Of a stretch of DNA of 64,000 nucleotides, positions 17,326 through 26,409 are shown piece after piece. The position numbers were made by a program, and so were the translations under genes. The stretch comes from Arsukibacterium indicum (GTDB lineage Bacteria > Pseudomonadota > Gammaproteobacteria > Enterobacterales > Alteromonadaceae). The DNA lies in NCBI RefSeq assembly GCF_019100565.1, contig NZ_JAHRID010000004.1:1-64000 (forward strand), read 5' to 3'. Position 1 is the stretch's first letter; each line of letters begins with the position of its first letter. The notes below the pieces were generated by a model. It was given only the letters and a program-made list of their open reading frames with translations. It was not told the DNA's origin and made no database searches.

Positions 17326-18066
17326 ATGTCAGCTGGTTTTAAGTGTAAACAATTTTTCGTGGCCCATGATCAGTGCGCAATGAAAGTCGGGACTGATGGC
17401 TTATTGCTGGGAGCCTGGGCCAGCTTACCAGCCATGGTTTGCGGCACAACTACTGCTGCAACCGCTGCTGGAAACTCATTTTTAGATATCGGCAGCGGCA
17501 GTGGTTTAATCAGCCTGATGCTGGCGCAGCGCGCGCAAAAGGCGAAAATAACCGCCATTGAACTGGACACCGCCGCTGCGTCACAAGCTGAACTTAATTT
17601 CCGGCAAAGCCCCTTTGCCCATCGCTTGCAACTGCTAAAAGGCGATATTCTAACCTATCAGCCTGCTGAACGTTACGCTTTAATCGTTTCTAACCCGCCT
17701 TTTTTTGACAATGCACTTAAGGGCGCTGATCCAAAGCGTAATCAGGCCAGGCATACTGCAAGTTTGCCCTTACCATCATTGCTGGCAAAAGCGGCAGAAC
17801 TATTAACACCAGCGGGTAGTTTTGCGTTGATCCTGCCAGAGGCAGCGGCAGAACACTTTAGCAATAAAGCTGGCCTGCACGGCTGGTTTGCCAGTGCTGT
17901 TTGTCAGGTGTACAGCAGGGCGGATAAAGCACCGATTAGGCGTTTAATGCAGTGGCAACGTCAGCCGTGCCAGCCCGTTCTGCAGCAATTGGTTATTTAT
18001 TGCGATACCGGGGGGTACAGTGAGCAGTACCGGCATTTACTGCGCGATTTTTACCTTAATTTCTGA
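17326..18066 (+). CDS. trmN6: tRNA1(Val) (adenine(37)-N6)-methyltransferase
   Basis: About 246 residues. The N-terminal FKCKQFFVAHDQCAMKVGTDGLLLGAW, the SAM-binding FLDIGSGSGLISLMLAQR and the catalytic SNPPFFDN (NPPY-type) are diagnostic of TrmN6/YfiC, which methylates A37 of tRNA-Val. ATG 17326 has AGAGG five bases upstream; a GTG at 17320 is also in frame. Divergent from srmB as in E. coli. A small low-complexity insert (CGTTTAATAAG in protein) lies before the SAM motif. Confidence 0.93.
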   Translation: MSAGFKCKQFFVAHDQCAMKVGTDGLLLGAWASLPAMVCGTTTAATAAGNSFLDIGSGSGLISLMLAQRAQKAKITAIELDTAAASQAELNFRQSPFAHRLQLLKGDILTYQPAERYALIVSNPPFFDNALKGADPKRNQARHTASLPLPSLLAKAAELLTPAGSFALILPEAAAEHFSNKAGLHGWFASAVCQVYSRADKAPIRRLMQWQRQPCQPVLQQLVIYCDTGGYSEQYRHLLRDFYLNF

Positions 18067-18087
18067 TGTTTTCTGGCGATACGTTGC

Positions 18088-18606
18088 TTAAAGCTGTTCT
18101 GCGATCTCAGTCAGGATTTGACTGACCCAGGCGTTCAGGCGCTCGTCAGTTTGCTCATACTGGTTTTCATCATCCAGCGCCAGACCATAAAACAGCTCTC
18201 CATCCGCAGTCAGTGCTTTAGAGGCAATAAAGTCGTAGCCACTGGCAGGCCAGAAACCGATACGGTTGGGCTGTTGCCCGGCAATAGCCTCGTGCAACAT
18301 GCCAACGGCATCAATAAACCATTCGGCATAACCTATTTGGTCGCCCATGCCATAAATGGCAATTGTTCTGCCGCTTAGGTCAACCTGGCTGATCTCGTCC
18401 CAGTGTGCTTCCCAGTCTTCCTGAATTTCACCGAAATCCCAGGTTGATAACCCCAGGATCAACAGTTGATAGTCGGCCATTCTGGCCAGCGGCACTGTTT
18501 TAATATTGTGTAAGTCAACAACATCTGCGCCAATTAATGCCTGAATTTTCTCTGCCACCATTTCGGTGTAGCAGGTGGTTGAGCCGTAAAATAAGCCTAT
18601 TTTCAT
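18088..18606 (-). CDS. fldB: Long-chain flavodoxin
   Basis: A 172-residue FMN electron carrier. The phosphate loop is GLFYGSTTCYTEMVAEKI at the N-terminus, with the isoalloxazine segments STWDFGEIQEDWE and GMGDQIGYAEWFIDA. The open frame continues further upstream to 18762, but the flavodoxin fold begins at ATG 18606 (MKIGLFYGS). Its position next to, and divergent from, xerD matches fldB of E. coli. The symbol therefore rests on synteny as well as sequence. Confidence 0.9.
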   Translation of the reverse strand: MKIGLFYGSTTCYTEMVAEKIQALIGADVVDLHNIKTVPLARMADYQLLILGLSTWDFGEIQEDWEAHWDEISQVDLSGRTIAIYGMGDQIGYAEWFIDAVGMLHEAIAGQQPNRIGFWPASGYDFIASKALTADGELFYGLALDDENQYEQTDERLNAWVSQILTEIAEQL

Positions 18607-18741
18607 CTGAGTTCCGCCAACTGGTTCTGCGGCGCATTGTAGCAGAAGCTGATGGTGCTGCCCAAGCCAGACTATGCCCTGACGCGGCAATCGGCTAAGA
18701 TAGCCACAAATTTCAGCGATACCGCCGCCAGGCCATGGACA

Positions 18742-19659
18742 ATGAACCCGGAACATACCCAAGTGCTTGAACCGGCCGAGCAGGCCCTGATCCAGCAGTT
18801 TCTGGACCAGCTATGGCTGGAAAAAGATGTCAGCCAGCACACATTAAGTGCTTATGGCAGTGACTTAACTCAGTTTGGACGTTTTCTGGCAGGCCAACAG
18901 CGGCAATTATTAAATGCCGACAGCCAGCTGATTAATCAGTTTCTGGCTATCCGTTATCAGCAGCAACTGAGCCCGCGCAGCAGCTCCCGTATGTTAAGCA
19001 GTTTGCGGCGGTTTTACCGCCATTACCATAAAGCCGGACGCTGTAGGGTAAATCCGGTAACCGAACTGGTTAACCCGAAAATTGGCCGTAGTTTGCCGAA
19101 AACCTTGTCAGAGCAGGATGTGGAAGCGCTGTTACAGGCACCTGATTGCAATGAGCTTATTCAGTTTCGCGATAAAGCGATGCTGGAACTGCTTTATGCC
19201 TGTGGCTTAAGGGTTAGTGAGCTGATTAGCCTGACCCTGCAACAGGTAAGTGTTAATCAGGGAGTGCTGCGTGTGCTGGGTAAGGGCAATAAAGAGCGGC
19301 TGGTACCCATGGGCGAGGAAGCCCAGGACTGGCTGAGCCGTTATTTGCAGCAAGCCCGGCCCGATATTGTTAAAGGTGACAGTAATTTAGTGTTTGCCAG
19401 CAGTCGCGGCGGCCAGATGACCCGCCAAACCTTCTGGCACCGGATTAAGTTTTATGCGAAAGTAGCGGGTATTCAGGCAGCATTGTCGCCACATACTCTG
19501 CGTCATGCATTTGCCACTCATTTACTGAACCATGGTGCCGATTTACGGGTAGTACAAATGCTGCTGGGGCACAGTGATTTATCAACAACACAAATTTATA
19601 CCCATGTGGCCCAGGCACGACTGCAGCGGCTGCATCAACAACATCATCCGCGTGGCTAG
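18742..19659 (+). CDS. xerD: Site-specific tyrosine recombinase XerD
   Basis: A 305-residue recombinase that resolves chromosome dimers at dif with XerC and FtsK. The N-terminal SAM-like domain (QHTLSAYGSDLTQFGRFL) and catalytic residues are all visible: Arg in YACGLRVSELISL, Lys in GKGNKERLVPMG, HTLRHAFATHLL, GHSDLSTTQIYTHV with the nucleophilic Tyr. The ATG at 18742 gives the usual XerD length; the longer frame to 18652 would overlap the fldB promoter. First gene of the xerD-dsbC-recJ-prfB-lysS block. Confidence 0.96.
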   Translation: MNPEHTQVLEPAEQALIQQFLDQLWLEKDVSQHTLSAYGSDLTQFGRFLAGQQRQLLNADSQLINQFLAIRYQQQLSPRSSSRMLSSLRRFYRHYHKAGRCRVNPVTELVNPKIGRSLPKTLSEQDVEALLQAPDCNELIQFRDKAMLELLYACGLRVSELISLTLQQVSVNQGVLRVLGKGNKERLVPMGEEAQDWLSRYLQQARPDIVKGDSNLVFASSRGGQMTRQTFWHRIKFYAKVAGIQAALSPHTLRHAFATHLLNHGADLRVVQMLLGHSDLSTTQIYTHVAQARLQRLHQQHHPRG

Positions 19660-19691
19660 CAGGTATCAGCCACGCTAAATTAGGAAAGCTT

Positions 19692-20426
19692 ATGAAAAAC
19701 TGGTTATCAGGCGCTCTTACACTGGGCATTTTGGGTTTTAGCCTTGGCTTAAGCGCTAACGTTGCTGCACAGCAGGCAAGCGAGGCTCCGGATCTTGCTG
19801 AAGTCTCTCAGAGTCTGGCGCCACTGGGCTTACAGGTTAATGCGGTAGCCAATAGCCCGATGCCTGGCTTATTACAGGTTTTTACTCAGCGCGGCCTGTT
19901 TTTTACCAGCAGCGACGGCCGCTTTTTTATTGAAGGTAATATTTTTGATTTGCAAAAAGCTGAGCTGGTAAACGATGTGCAAATGCGCAGCTACGTTTCA
20001 GAGCAATTGCCCGCTTTAGCTGACAGCTATATTGAATACAAAGCAAAAGATGAGAAACACGTAGTGTATGCCTTCACCGACCCAACCTGTGGTTATTGCC
20101 AAAAGTTGCACAGTGAAATGAAGCAGTATAACGATGCCGGTATTACCATTCGTTATCTGGCATTCCCCCGGGGCGGTTTAAACAGTAAAACTGCACTGGA
20201 TATGCAACACTTGTGGTGTTCACGTAATCAGCAAAAGGCGATGGACCTGGCAAAAGACAACAAACGCAATCCACCGGCAATGTGTGACAACCCGGTTAAA
20301 AAACATTATGAATTAGGCCAGTCGTTCGGCATAAACGGCACACCGGCTCTTATTCTTGACACCGGCCGGATTATTCCGGGCTACCAACCGGTTGCCGGTT
20401 TATTAAAACAATTTGAGGCAAACTGA
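19692..20426 (+). CDS. dsbC: Thiol:disulfide interchange protein DsbC
   Basis: A 244-residue periplasmic disulfide isomerase. It has a signal peptide (MKNWLSGALTLGILGFSLGLSANVAAQQ), an N-terminal dimerisation domain and a thioredoxin-like domain with the active site TCGYCQKLH (about 136). The cis-Pro is in GINGTPALIL. It is reduced by DsbD in the family. It lies 32 bases after xerD, as in E. coli. Confidence 0.95.
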   Translation: MKNWLSGALTLGILGFSLGLSANVAAQQASEAPDLAEVSQSLAPLGLQVNAVANSPMPGLLQVFTQRGLFFTSSDGRFFIEGNIFDLQKAELVNDVQMRSYVSEQLPALADSYIEYKAKDEKHVVYAFTDPTCGYCQKLHSEMKQYNDAGITIRYLAFPRGGLNSKTALDMQHLWCSRNQQKAMDLAKDNKRNPPAMCDNPVKKHYELGQSFGINGTPALILDTGRIIPGYQPVAGLLKQFEAN

Positions 20427-20519
20427 CAGCGTTGAGGTAAGAAGATTGCAGTCTGCTTATCACAACCTTTATCGCCTTTTCGTAAAGTCGCCGTTTAAAA
20501 TATTTAGCAGGTATCAGGC

Positions 20520-22250
20520 GTGCAGTTAAAACAAATCAGCCGGCGGGAACCCCTAACCGGTGAGGTTATAGCAGAGAACCTGCATCCGGTGCTGCGCCGG
20601 CTATATCAGAACCGTGGTATCAGTAATCAGTCGGAGCTGGAGCGTGGGGCAGCCGGCTTGCTTCCCTTTAGCTCATTAAAAGGCATTGACCAGGCGGTAC
20701 AGCTGTTGGTTGATGCCTTGCAACAACAGCAGCATATCGTCATTGTTGGCGACTTTGATGCCGATGGTGCTACCAGCACTGCCGTGTTAATGGCCGGTTT
20801 AAAAGCGTTTGGTTTTAAATATCTGGAATATATGGTGCCGAACCGGTTTGAGTACGGTTATGGCTTAACACCTGAGCTGGCTGAGATAGTGGTGGCGCAG
20901 GGGGCTGAACTTATTATCACCGTTGATAACGGCATTTCGGCAGTGGATGGCGTCGCGTTAGCCAAAAAGGCCGGCGTTAAAGTGTTGGTTACCGATCACC
21001 ACTTAGCAGGCAATGTCTTGCCCAATGCTGATGCTATCGTTAATCCTAATCAACCTGGCTGCACTTTCCAAAGTAAAGCACTGGCCGGTGTTGGCGTGGC
21101 GTTTTATCTGCTAATGGCATTGCGTGCCACGTTACGCCAGCAAAGCTACTTCAATGACAAAGGCCTGCCTGAACCTAACATTGCTGAACTGCTTGATTTA
21201 GTCGCCCTTGGCACTGTCGCAGACGTGGTGGCATTAGACAGCAACAACCGGATTCTGGTGCACCAGGGGTTAATGCGCATTCGCAGTGGCAAATGCCGGC
21301 CGGGTATTCAGGCATTAATAGATGTGGCTAACCGGCGGGCTGAAAAGCTAACGGCCAGTGATTTTGGCTTTTCTCTGGCCCCCAGGCTTAATGCTGCCGG
21401 GCGCTTGGACGATATGGCGCTGGGCATTAGCTGTTTGTTGGCTCCCGACCTGGGGCTTGCCCGCCAGTATGCGGCTGAGCTGGATGCCCTGAATGTTGAG
21501 CGCCGGGCAATAGAACAAAGTATGCAACTGGAAGCTCAGGCTTTTTTAAGCAAACTGTCGTTTGATGGCAGTAATCTGCCAGAATGTTTGTGCTTGTATC
21601 GCAGTGACTGGCATCAGGGAGTAATAGGGATTCTGGCCGGCAGAATAAAAGAGCAGTTTCACCGGCCAACAATTATATTTGCCGAAGGTGATAACGGTGA
21701 GCTGAAAGGCTCGGCCCGCTCCATTCCGGGTTTACACATCCGTGATTTACTCGAGGAAATTGCCAGCCAGTACCCCGGGCTGATTAAAAAGTTTGGTGGC
21801 CATGCCATGGCGGCAGGTTTAACGATTGCTGCTGATCGACTGGAAACCTTTCAGTTGGCGCTGAGTTTAACCGCTAAAAGACACTTAACTGCCGAGCAAC
21901 TGACAGCCGTGGTTTACAGTGATGGTGAGTTGGCAGCAGACTGTTTTGATATTGGCTTTGCGCAGTTGCTGCAAAATGCCGGCCCCTGGGGCCAGGCATT
22001 TCCGGAACCGGTATTTGATGGCGAGTTTGTTTTAGTAAACCAGAAAATGCTGGCCGAGCGTCACCTGAAATTGATGTTACAAGGGCCGAATGGCTTGTTA
22101 GTTGATGCAATTTGGTTTAATGCCGATACAAAAACCTGGCCTGACGTAAACGTTAAAAAAGTGCATCTGGCTTATCAGCTGGATATCAATGAGTACCGCG
22201 ATAAATACAGCTTACAGCTTATTGTCAGGCATATGCTGGCGCGAAACTAA
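20520..22250 (+). CDS. recJ: Single-stranded-DNA-specific 5'-3' exonuclease RecJ
   Basis: A 576-residue DHH-family nuclease used in recombination and mismatch repair. Metal-binding motifs: VGDFDADGATSTAVL (about 79), ITVDNGISA, VTDHHLAG, LVALGTVADVVAL and GGHAMAAG in the DHHA1 domain, with an OB-type C-terminal part. The start is GTG, preceded by agcaggta. Gene order dsbC-recJ-prfB is conserved. Confidence 0.95.
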   Translation: MQLKQISRREPLTGEVIAENLHPVLRRLYQNRGISNQSELERGAAGLLPFSSLKGIDQAVQLLVDALQQQQHIVIVGDFDADGATSTAVLMAGLKAFGFKYLEYMVPNRFEYGYGLTPELAEIVVAQGAELIITVDNGISAVDGVALAKKAGVKVLVTDHHLAGNVLPNADAIVNPNQPGCTFQSKALAGVGVAFYLLMALRATLRQQSYFNDKGLPEPNIAELLDLVALGTVADVVALDSNNRILVHQGLMRIRSGKCRPGIQALIDVANRRAEKLTASDFGFSLAPRLNAAGRLDDMALGISCLLAPDLGLARQYAAELDALNVERRAIEQSMQLEAQAFLSKLSFDGSNLPECLCLYRSDWHQGVIGILAGRIKEQFHRPTIIFAEGDNGELKGSARSIPGLHIRDLLEEIASQYPGLIKKFGGHAMAAGLTIAADRLETFQLALSLTAKRHLTAEQLTAVVYSDGELAADCFDIGFAQLLQNAGPWGQAFPEPVFDGEFVLVNQKMLAERHLKLMLQGPNGLLVDAIWFNADTKTWPDVNVKKVHLAYQLDINEYRDKYSLQLIVRHMLARN

Positions 22251-22335
22251 GGTTATTTGTCAGCAGTCTGCGGCGATCTCCAGACCAACCTAGAAAAACA
22301 TCAACAGATGGCTGCACTGCCAGCCATATCTTTGC

Positions 22336-22341
22336 TATAAT
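22336..22341 (+). promoter_or_regulatory. Candidate -10 box upstream of prfB
   Basis: TATAAT, an exact -10 hexamer, 42 bases before the prfB ATG. No convincing -35 could be assigned. Confidence 0.35.
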
Positions 22342-22383
22342 CCGCAACAATTTTTTCGACCGTTTCAAGGCCTGAGATAACCC

Positions 22384-23482
22384 ATGTTTGAAGTAAATCC
22401 GGTAAACAACAGCATTAAAGATCTGACTGAACGCACCAATGTGCTTCGGGGGTATCTTTGACTATGATGGCAAAAAAGAGCGTTTAGAAGAAGTTACCCG
22501 TGAACTGGAAGACTCTGCTGTCTGGAATAACCCGGAAAAAGCCCAGGCGCTGGGTAAAGAGCGCTCAGCACTCGAGCAGGTAGTAGGCACTATCGACAAG
22601 TTGGATCAGGGCCTGGAAGATGTTGCCGGTCTGGTTGAACTGGCCGTTGAGGCTGAAGACGATGAAACCTTTGAAGAGGCCAAGACAGAATTAGCTGAGC
22701 TGGAAAAACAGCTGGCGTTACTGGAGTTTCGTCGGATGTTCTCTGGTAAAAATGATCAGAATGACTGCTATCTGGATATTCAGGCAGGCTCTGGTGGTAC
22801 CGAAGCACAGGACTGGGCCAGCATGCTGATGCGGATGTATCTGCGTTGGGGCGAAGACAAAGGTTTCAAACCGGAATTGTATGAAGTAACAGATGGTGAT
22901 GTCGCTGGTATTAAGGGTTGTACTATCAAATTCAGTGGCGATTACGCTTATGGTTGGTTGCGTACTGAGACCGGTGTGCACCGTTTAGTCCGCAAAAGTC
23001 CTTTCGATTCCGGTAACCGCCGCCACACCTCGTTTGCTTCGGTGTTTGTTGCGCCGGAAATTGATGATGATATTGAAATTGAAATTAATCCGGCCGATTT
23101 ACGGATTGATACGTACCGGGCGTCGGGTGCCGGTGGTCAGCACGTTAACCGGACTGACTCTGCAGTTCGGATCACCCACTTGCCCACCAATATTGTGGTG
23201 CAATGTCAGAATGATCGCTCCCAGCACAAAAACCGTGAAAATGCCTATAAACAATTGCGGGCCAAGCTGTACGAGTTTGAATTGCAGAAACAAAATGCCG
23301 AGAAGCAAGCGCTGGAAGATACCAAGTCGGATATCGGCTGGGGCAGTCAGATCCGCTCTTATGTACTGGATGACTCGCGGATTAAAGATTTACGTACCGG
23401 TATTGAAACCCGTAATACCCAGGCAGTGCTGGATGGTAACCTCGACAAGTTTATTGAAGCCAGCTTAAAAGCCGGTTTATAA
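22384..23482 (+). CDS. prfB: Peptide chain release factor 2 with programmed +1 frameshift
   Basis: The product is made by joining 22384-22458 and 22460-23482 (365 residues). The first 25 codons end with CTT TGA at 22456-22461, preceded by a Shine-Dalgarno-like CGGGGG and the conserved tatCTTTGAC. Slipping by one base reads GAC and continues. This is the classical RF2 autoregulatory frameshift: low RF2 makes the ribosome pause at UGA and shift. Downstream, the SPF tripeptide ([10 protein letters not shown]) recognises UGA, and GAGGQHVN is the GGQ catalytic motif. A simple ORF caller would wrongly start at 22439. Confidence 0.97.
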
Positions 23483-23522
23483 GTACTATAACGCTAATAC
23501 TCACATGACTCAGGAATCAAAA

Positions 23523-25043
23523 ATGGCTGAACAGCATAACCCAAATGACGAAATTCAGGACGTTAACAAACTGATTGCTGAGCGAAAACATAAATTAACG
23601 GCACTACGTGAAGACGGCTTTATGTTTCCGAATGATTTTCGGCGCGACAGCATTTCCTCTGAGCTGATTGCCAAATATGATCAGCTGAGTAAGGAAGAGC
23701 TGGAGGCGCAGAAAATTACCGTTAGCCTGGGTGGTCGTATTATGACCCGGCGCATAATGGGTAAAGCCAGTTTTACCACTATCGCTGATATGGGTGGCAA
23801 AATTCAGTTGTATGTGGCCCGCGACAGCCTGCCGGAAGGCGTGTACAACGAACAGTTTAAAAAGTGGGATTTGGGCGACATTATTGGCGCAACTGGTCAT
23901 TTATTTAAAACTCAGACCGGCGAATTAACCGTTTGGCTTAGCGATATCCGGTTGCTGACTAAAGCGCTGCGGCCGCTGCCGGACAAGTTCCATGGTTTAA
24001 CCGATAACGAAGCGCGCTACCGGCAGCGTTATCTGGATCTTATCTCTAACGAGCAATCTCGACATACTTTTCTTGTCCGCAGCAAAACCGTGGCTTATAT
24101 TCGCCGGTTTTTTAACGACGAAGGCTTTTTAGAAGTTGAAACGCCAATGCTGCAGGCAATACCGGGTGGTGCATCAGCCCGGCCTTTTGAAACGCATCAT
24201 AATGCGCTTGATATGCAAATGTTTTTGCGGATTGCACCCGAGCTGTACTTAAAGCGACTGGTGGTAGGTGGCTTTGAAAAAGTGTTTGAGCTTAACCGTA
24301 ACTTCCGCAATGAAGGTGTTTCGACCCGTCATAACCCTGAATTTACCATGCTGGAATTTTACTGGGCCTATGCTGACTACAACGACTTAATGGACTTAAC
24401 CGAAAAGTTATTCCGTGGTTTGGCAGAGCATGTGCTGGGCAGCACGGAAGTGCCTTATCAGGGCGAAGTGTTCGACTTTGGCAAGCCGTTCGCGCGGATG
24501 TCAGTGACTGACTCTATATTGCACTACAATCCGACCGTGACCAAAGAACAACTGGCGACGCGGGAAGCGGTAGCTGAACTGGCAAAAAGTCTTGGTATTG
24601 AAGTAAAAGCCAATTATGGCCATGGCCGTATTTTGATGGAAGTGTTTGACGAACTTGTCGAAACCAAGCTGCGCCATCCTACTTTTATTACCGAATACCC
24701 GGCCGAGGTATCGCCACTGGCCAGGCGTAATGATGATAATCCGGAGATCACCGACCGGTTTGAATTCTTTATTGGCGGCCGTGAACTGGGCAATGGCTTT
24801 AGCGAATTAAACGATGCTGAAGATCAGGCTGAGCGTTTCCGGGAGCAGGTCGCGCAGAAAGATGCCGGCGACGACGAAGCAATGTTTTACGATGAAGACT
24901 TTGTTACTGCGCTGGAGCACGGCCTACCGCCCACAGCCGGTCAGGGCATAGGTATTGACCGCCTGGTAATGTTACTGGCCGATGCAGCCTCAATTCGCGA
25001 TGTGATTTTGTTCCCACATATGCGGCTGCAACACGATAAGTAA
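23523..25043 (+). CDS. lysS: Lysyl-tRNA synthetase, class II
   Basis: A 506-residue class IIb synthetase. An OB-fold anticodon-binding domain (about 60-165) is followed by the catalytic core: motif 1 around [18 protein letters not shown], motif 2 [18 protein letters not shown], and motif 3 [13 protein letters not shown] near the end. ATG 23523 (MAEQHNP) has AGGA seven bases upstream and matches family N-termini; ATG 23505 is an alternative. It follows prfB by 40 bases as in E. coli and ends at a strong terminator. Confidence 0.96.
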   Translation: MAEQHNPNDEIQDVNKLIAERKHKLTALREDGFMFPNDFRRDSISSELIAKYDQLSKEELEAQKITVSLGGRIMTRRIMGKASFTTIADMGGKIQLYVARDSLPEGVYNEQFKKWDLGDIIGATGHLFKTQTGELTVWLSDIRLLTKALRPLPDKFHGLTDNEARYRQRYLDLISNEQSRHTFLVRSKTVAYIRRFFNDEGFLEVETPMLQAIPGGASARPFETHHNALDMQMFLRIAPELYLKRLVVGGFEKVFELNRNFRNEGVSTRHNPEFTMLEFYWAYADYNDLMDLTEKLFRGLAEHVLGSTEVPYQGEVFDFGKPFARMSVTDSILHYNPTVTKEQLATREAVAELAKSLGIEVKANYGHGRILMEVFDELVETKLRHPTFITEYPAEVSPLARRNDDNPEITDRFEFFIGGRELGNGFSELNDAEDQAERFREQVAQKDAGDDEAMFYDEDFVTALEHGLPPTAGQGIGIDRLVMLLADAASIRDVILFPHMRLQHDK

Positions 25044-25058
25044 TTATTTTCAATAAAT

Positions 25059-25087
25059 AAAAAGCCAGACTCCGGTCTGGCTTTTTA
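25059..25087 (+). terminator. Rho-independent terminator of the prfB-lysS unit
   Basis: AAAAAGCCAGAC (25059-25070), tetraloop TCCG, GTCTGGCTTTTT (25075-25086): a perfect 12-base stem with a T-run. Confidence 0.92.
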
Positions 25088-25219
25088 TTTCAGTATTACC
25101 TGTAATGTTTACTGTCGTCAGGTAACTTCTACACTATACTGACACAGTCTTTATCGCTTCTGTCAGATTGGTATTTCTTAAGTTTTTGATTGTATTGATC
25201 TATTTTTATTTCCCTGTTC

Positions 25220-25235
25220 TGGCATAAGCATTGCA
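25220..25235 (+). promoter_or_regulatory. Sigma-54 type promoter of the yqjD/yqjE/yqjK-like operon
   Basis: TGGCATAAGCATTGCA has GG and GC exactly at the -24/-12 spacing and matches the RpoN consensus TGGCAY-N5-TTGCA at every conserved base. It is 90 bases upstream of the DUF883 start. CTGACA (25139-25144) and TGTCAG (25161-25166) lie upstream as a possible activator site. Confidence 0.7.
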
Positions 25236-25325
25236 GTTATTAAGATACTTTTACCAATACACAGTGTGCTTAGCTAGTGTTACTAAGTGCAAGCGTGTTT
25301 TTGTTCAATAAGCAGGAGGTTTACA

Positions 25326-25655
25326 ATGGCTACAACTCAAGCTCGCACTGCTAATGCAGGCAATTCAACCAGCAATGCTGCAATTAATTCGCCTGTCACG
25401 GAAAAAGCTTCTCAAGCTGCCCATCATGCAGTTGATGCTATGGCTGAAAAAGCAGCATCAGCAGAAGATTCTCTACGTAAAACTGCTGCCAGTTCGAAAG
25501 CCACGATCGATGAGAAGCAGGAGCAACTGAAAATGCAAATGCAGGGCTCTTACGAGCGCAGTAAACAGTTTGCGCAGGAAAACCCACTGGCAGCAGCAGG
25601 TATTGCATTTGCTGCAGGTATGCTGGTAAGCGCGCTGCTTCGTCGTGGCAGCTAA
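25326..25655 (+). CDS. DUF883 family (ElaB/YqjD-like) membrane-anchored protein
   Basis: A 109-residue protein with a long amphipathic helix rich in Ala, Lys and Glu (about 30-85) and one C-terminal transmembrane segment with a glycine-rich core (PLAAAGIAFAAGMLVSALLRR). This is the YqjD/ElaB pattern; E. coli YqjD anchors to the inner membrane, binds ribosomes and is stationary-phase induced. The ATG follows a strong aggagg. The next two genes resemble yqjE and yqjK in order and size, so the E. coli yqjDEK cassette is conserved here under a sigma-54-like promoter. Confidence 0.82.
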   Translation: MATTQARTANAGNSTSNAAINSPVTEKASQAAHHAVDAMAEKAASAEDSLRKTAASSKATIDEKQEQLKMQMQGSYERSKQFAQENPLAAAGIAFAAGMLVSALLRRGS

Positions 25656-25657
25656 GT

Positions 25658-26128
25658 ATGGCTGAAGAGCGTGAACCTGAGCCGAAACACTCAGTAAATG
25701 AGCCATTGCCTGAAAAGGTGATGGCTCAGTTAACCGAGATAGCAGCGTTACTGAGTCTTACTGCCGGCGAATATAAAGAACAAGCCCAGCTTACTAAACA
25801 AACTGCCCGCGCTGAAATGGCCTTATCTCGCCGCAGCTTAATGCTGGCTGCTGGCTTATTGGTAGCGCTTGGCGCTGGGGTGATTATGTTCTGGGGATCG
25901 GTACTGGCATTTGCCGGTTACTTATTGTATCAGGCTACAGCATCAGTACCGCTTACGGCGGCATTATTGTTTGGATTACAAATTGTAATGCTGTTCTGGT
26001 GCTTGCGAAATATGCGATATGCGTTAAAGCAGGTAGGCTTTAGTAACACGTTGGCTCAGCTTCAGGAAATCCTGCGGTTCTCAACTGGACCGGCCGGAGG
26101 CAATAATGTTAATAGATCTGTTGATTAA
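25658..26128 (+). CDS. YqjE-like/DUF1469 (holin superfamily-like) membrane protein
   Basis: A 156-residue protein. A charged N-terminal part (1-60, with a helix ending EYKEQAQLTKQTARAEMALS) leads to two hydrophobic helices (about 62-88 and 95-118). It starts two bases after the DUF883 stop, so the genes are coupled, as yqjE follows yqjD. Function of the family is unknown; the holin-like label reflects fold similarity and not lysis. Confidence 0.72.
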   Translation: MAEEREPEPKHSVNEPLPEKVMAQLTEIAALLSLTAGEYKEQAQLTKQTARAEMALSRRSLMLAAGLLVALGAGVIMFWGSVLAFAGYLLYQATASVPLTAALLFGLQIVMLFWCLRNMRYALKQVGFSNTLAQLQEILRFSTGPAGGNNVNRSVD

Positions 26129-26357
26129 AAAAGACAAGCGAAAATTACAGCAGTGTGCGGCCCGTTTTCAGAAACGTCAGAAGTTACGTCATGCATATTT
26201 ATGGCTTGCCGGACAGCGTACCAAGCAATTTCTAGGGTCAGCCCCCGGCCTTACGCTTAGTTTCAGTGCCGGAATGCTGATGCAGTTTCGCCGAAATGCC
26301 ATGGTGAAGACCATGCGTGGTATTGGTGCAGTGCAGTGGCTGCGGCGGTTACTTTAG
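26106..26357 (+). CDS. Small basic protein, YqjK-position gene
   Basis: An 83-residue, strongly basic protein (many K/R, few acidic residues) with a short hydrophobic stretch around 45-62. It overlaps the YqjE-like gene by 23 bases and has a good GGAGG ribosome site. It occupies the place of yqjK in the E. coli cassette and has similar size and charge, but I see no clear sequence signature. Confidence 0.6.
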   Translation: MLIDLLIKKDKRKLQQCAARFQKRQKLRHAYLWLAGQRTKQFLGSAPGLTLSFSAGMLMQFRRNAMVKTMRGIGAVQWLRRLL

Positions 26358-26409
26358 TGACGAAATTAGTGACGAAAACAGCAATGAGAATTGATCAGGA
26401 GTCAGCTCG

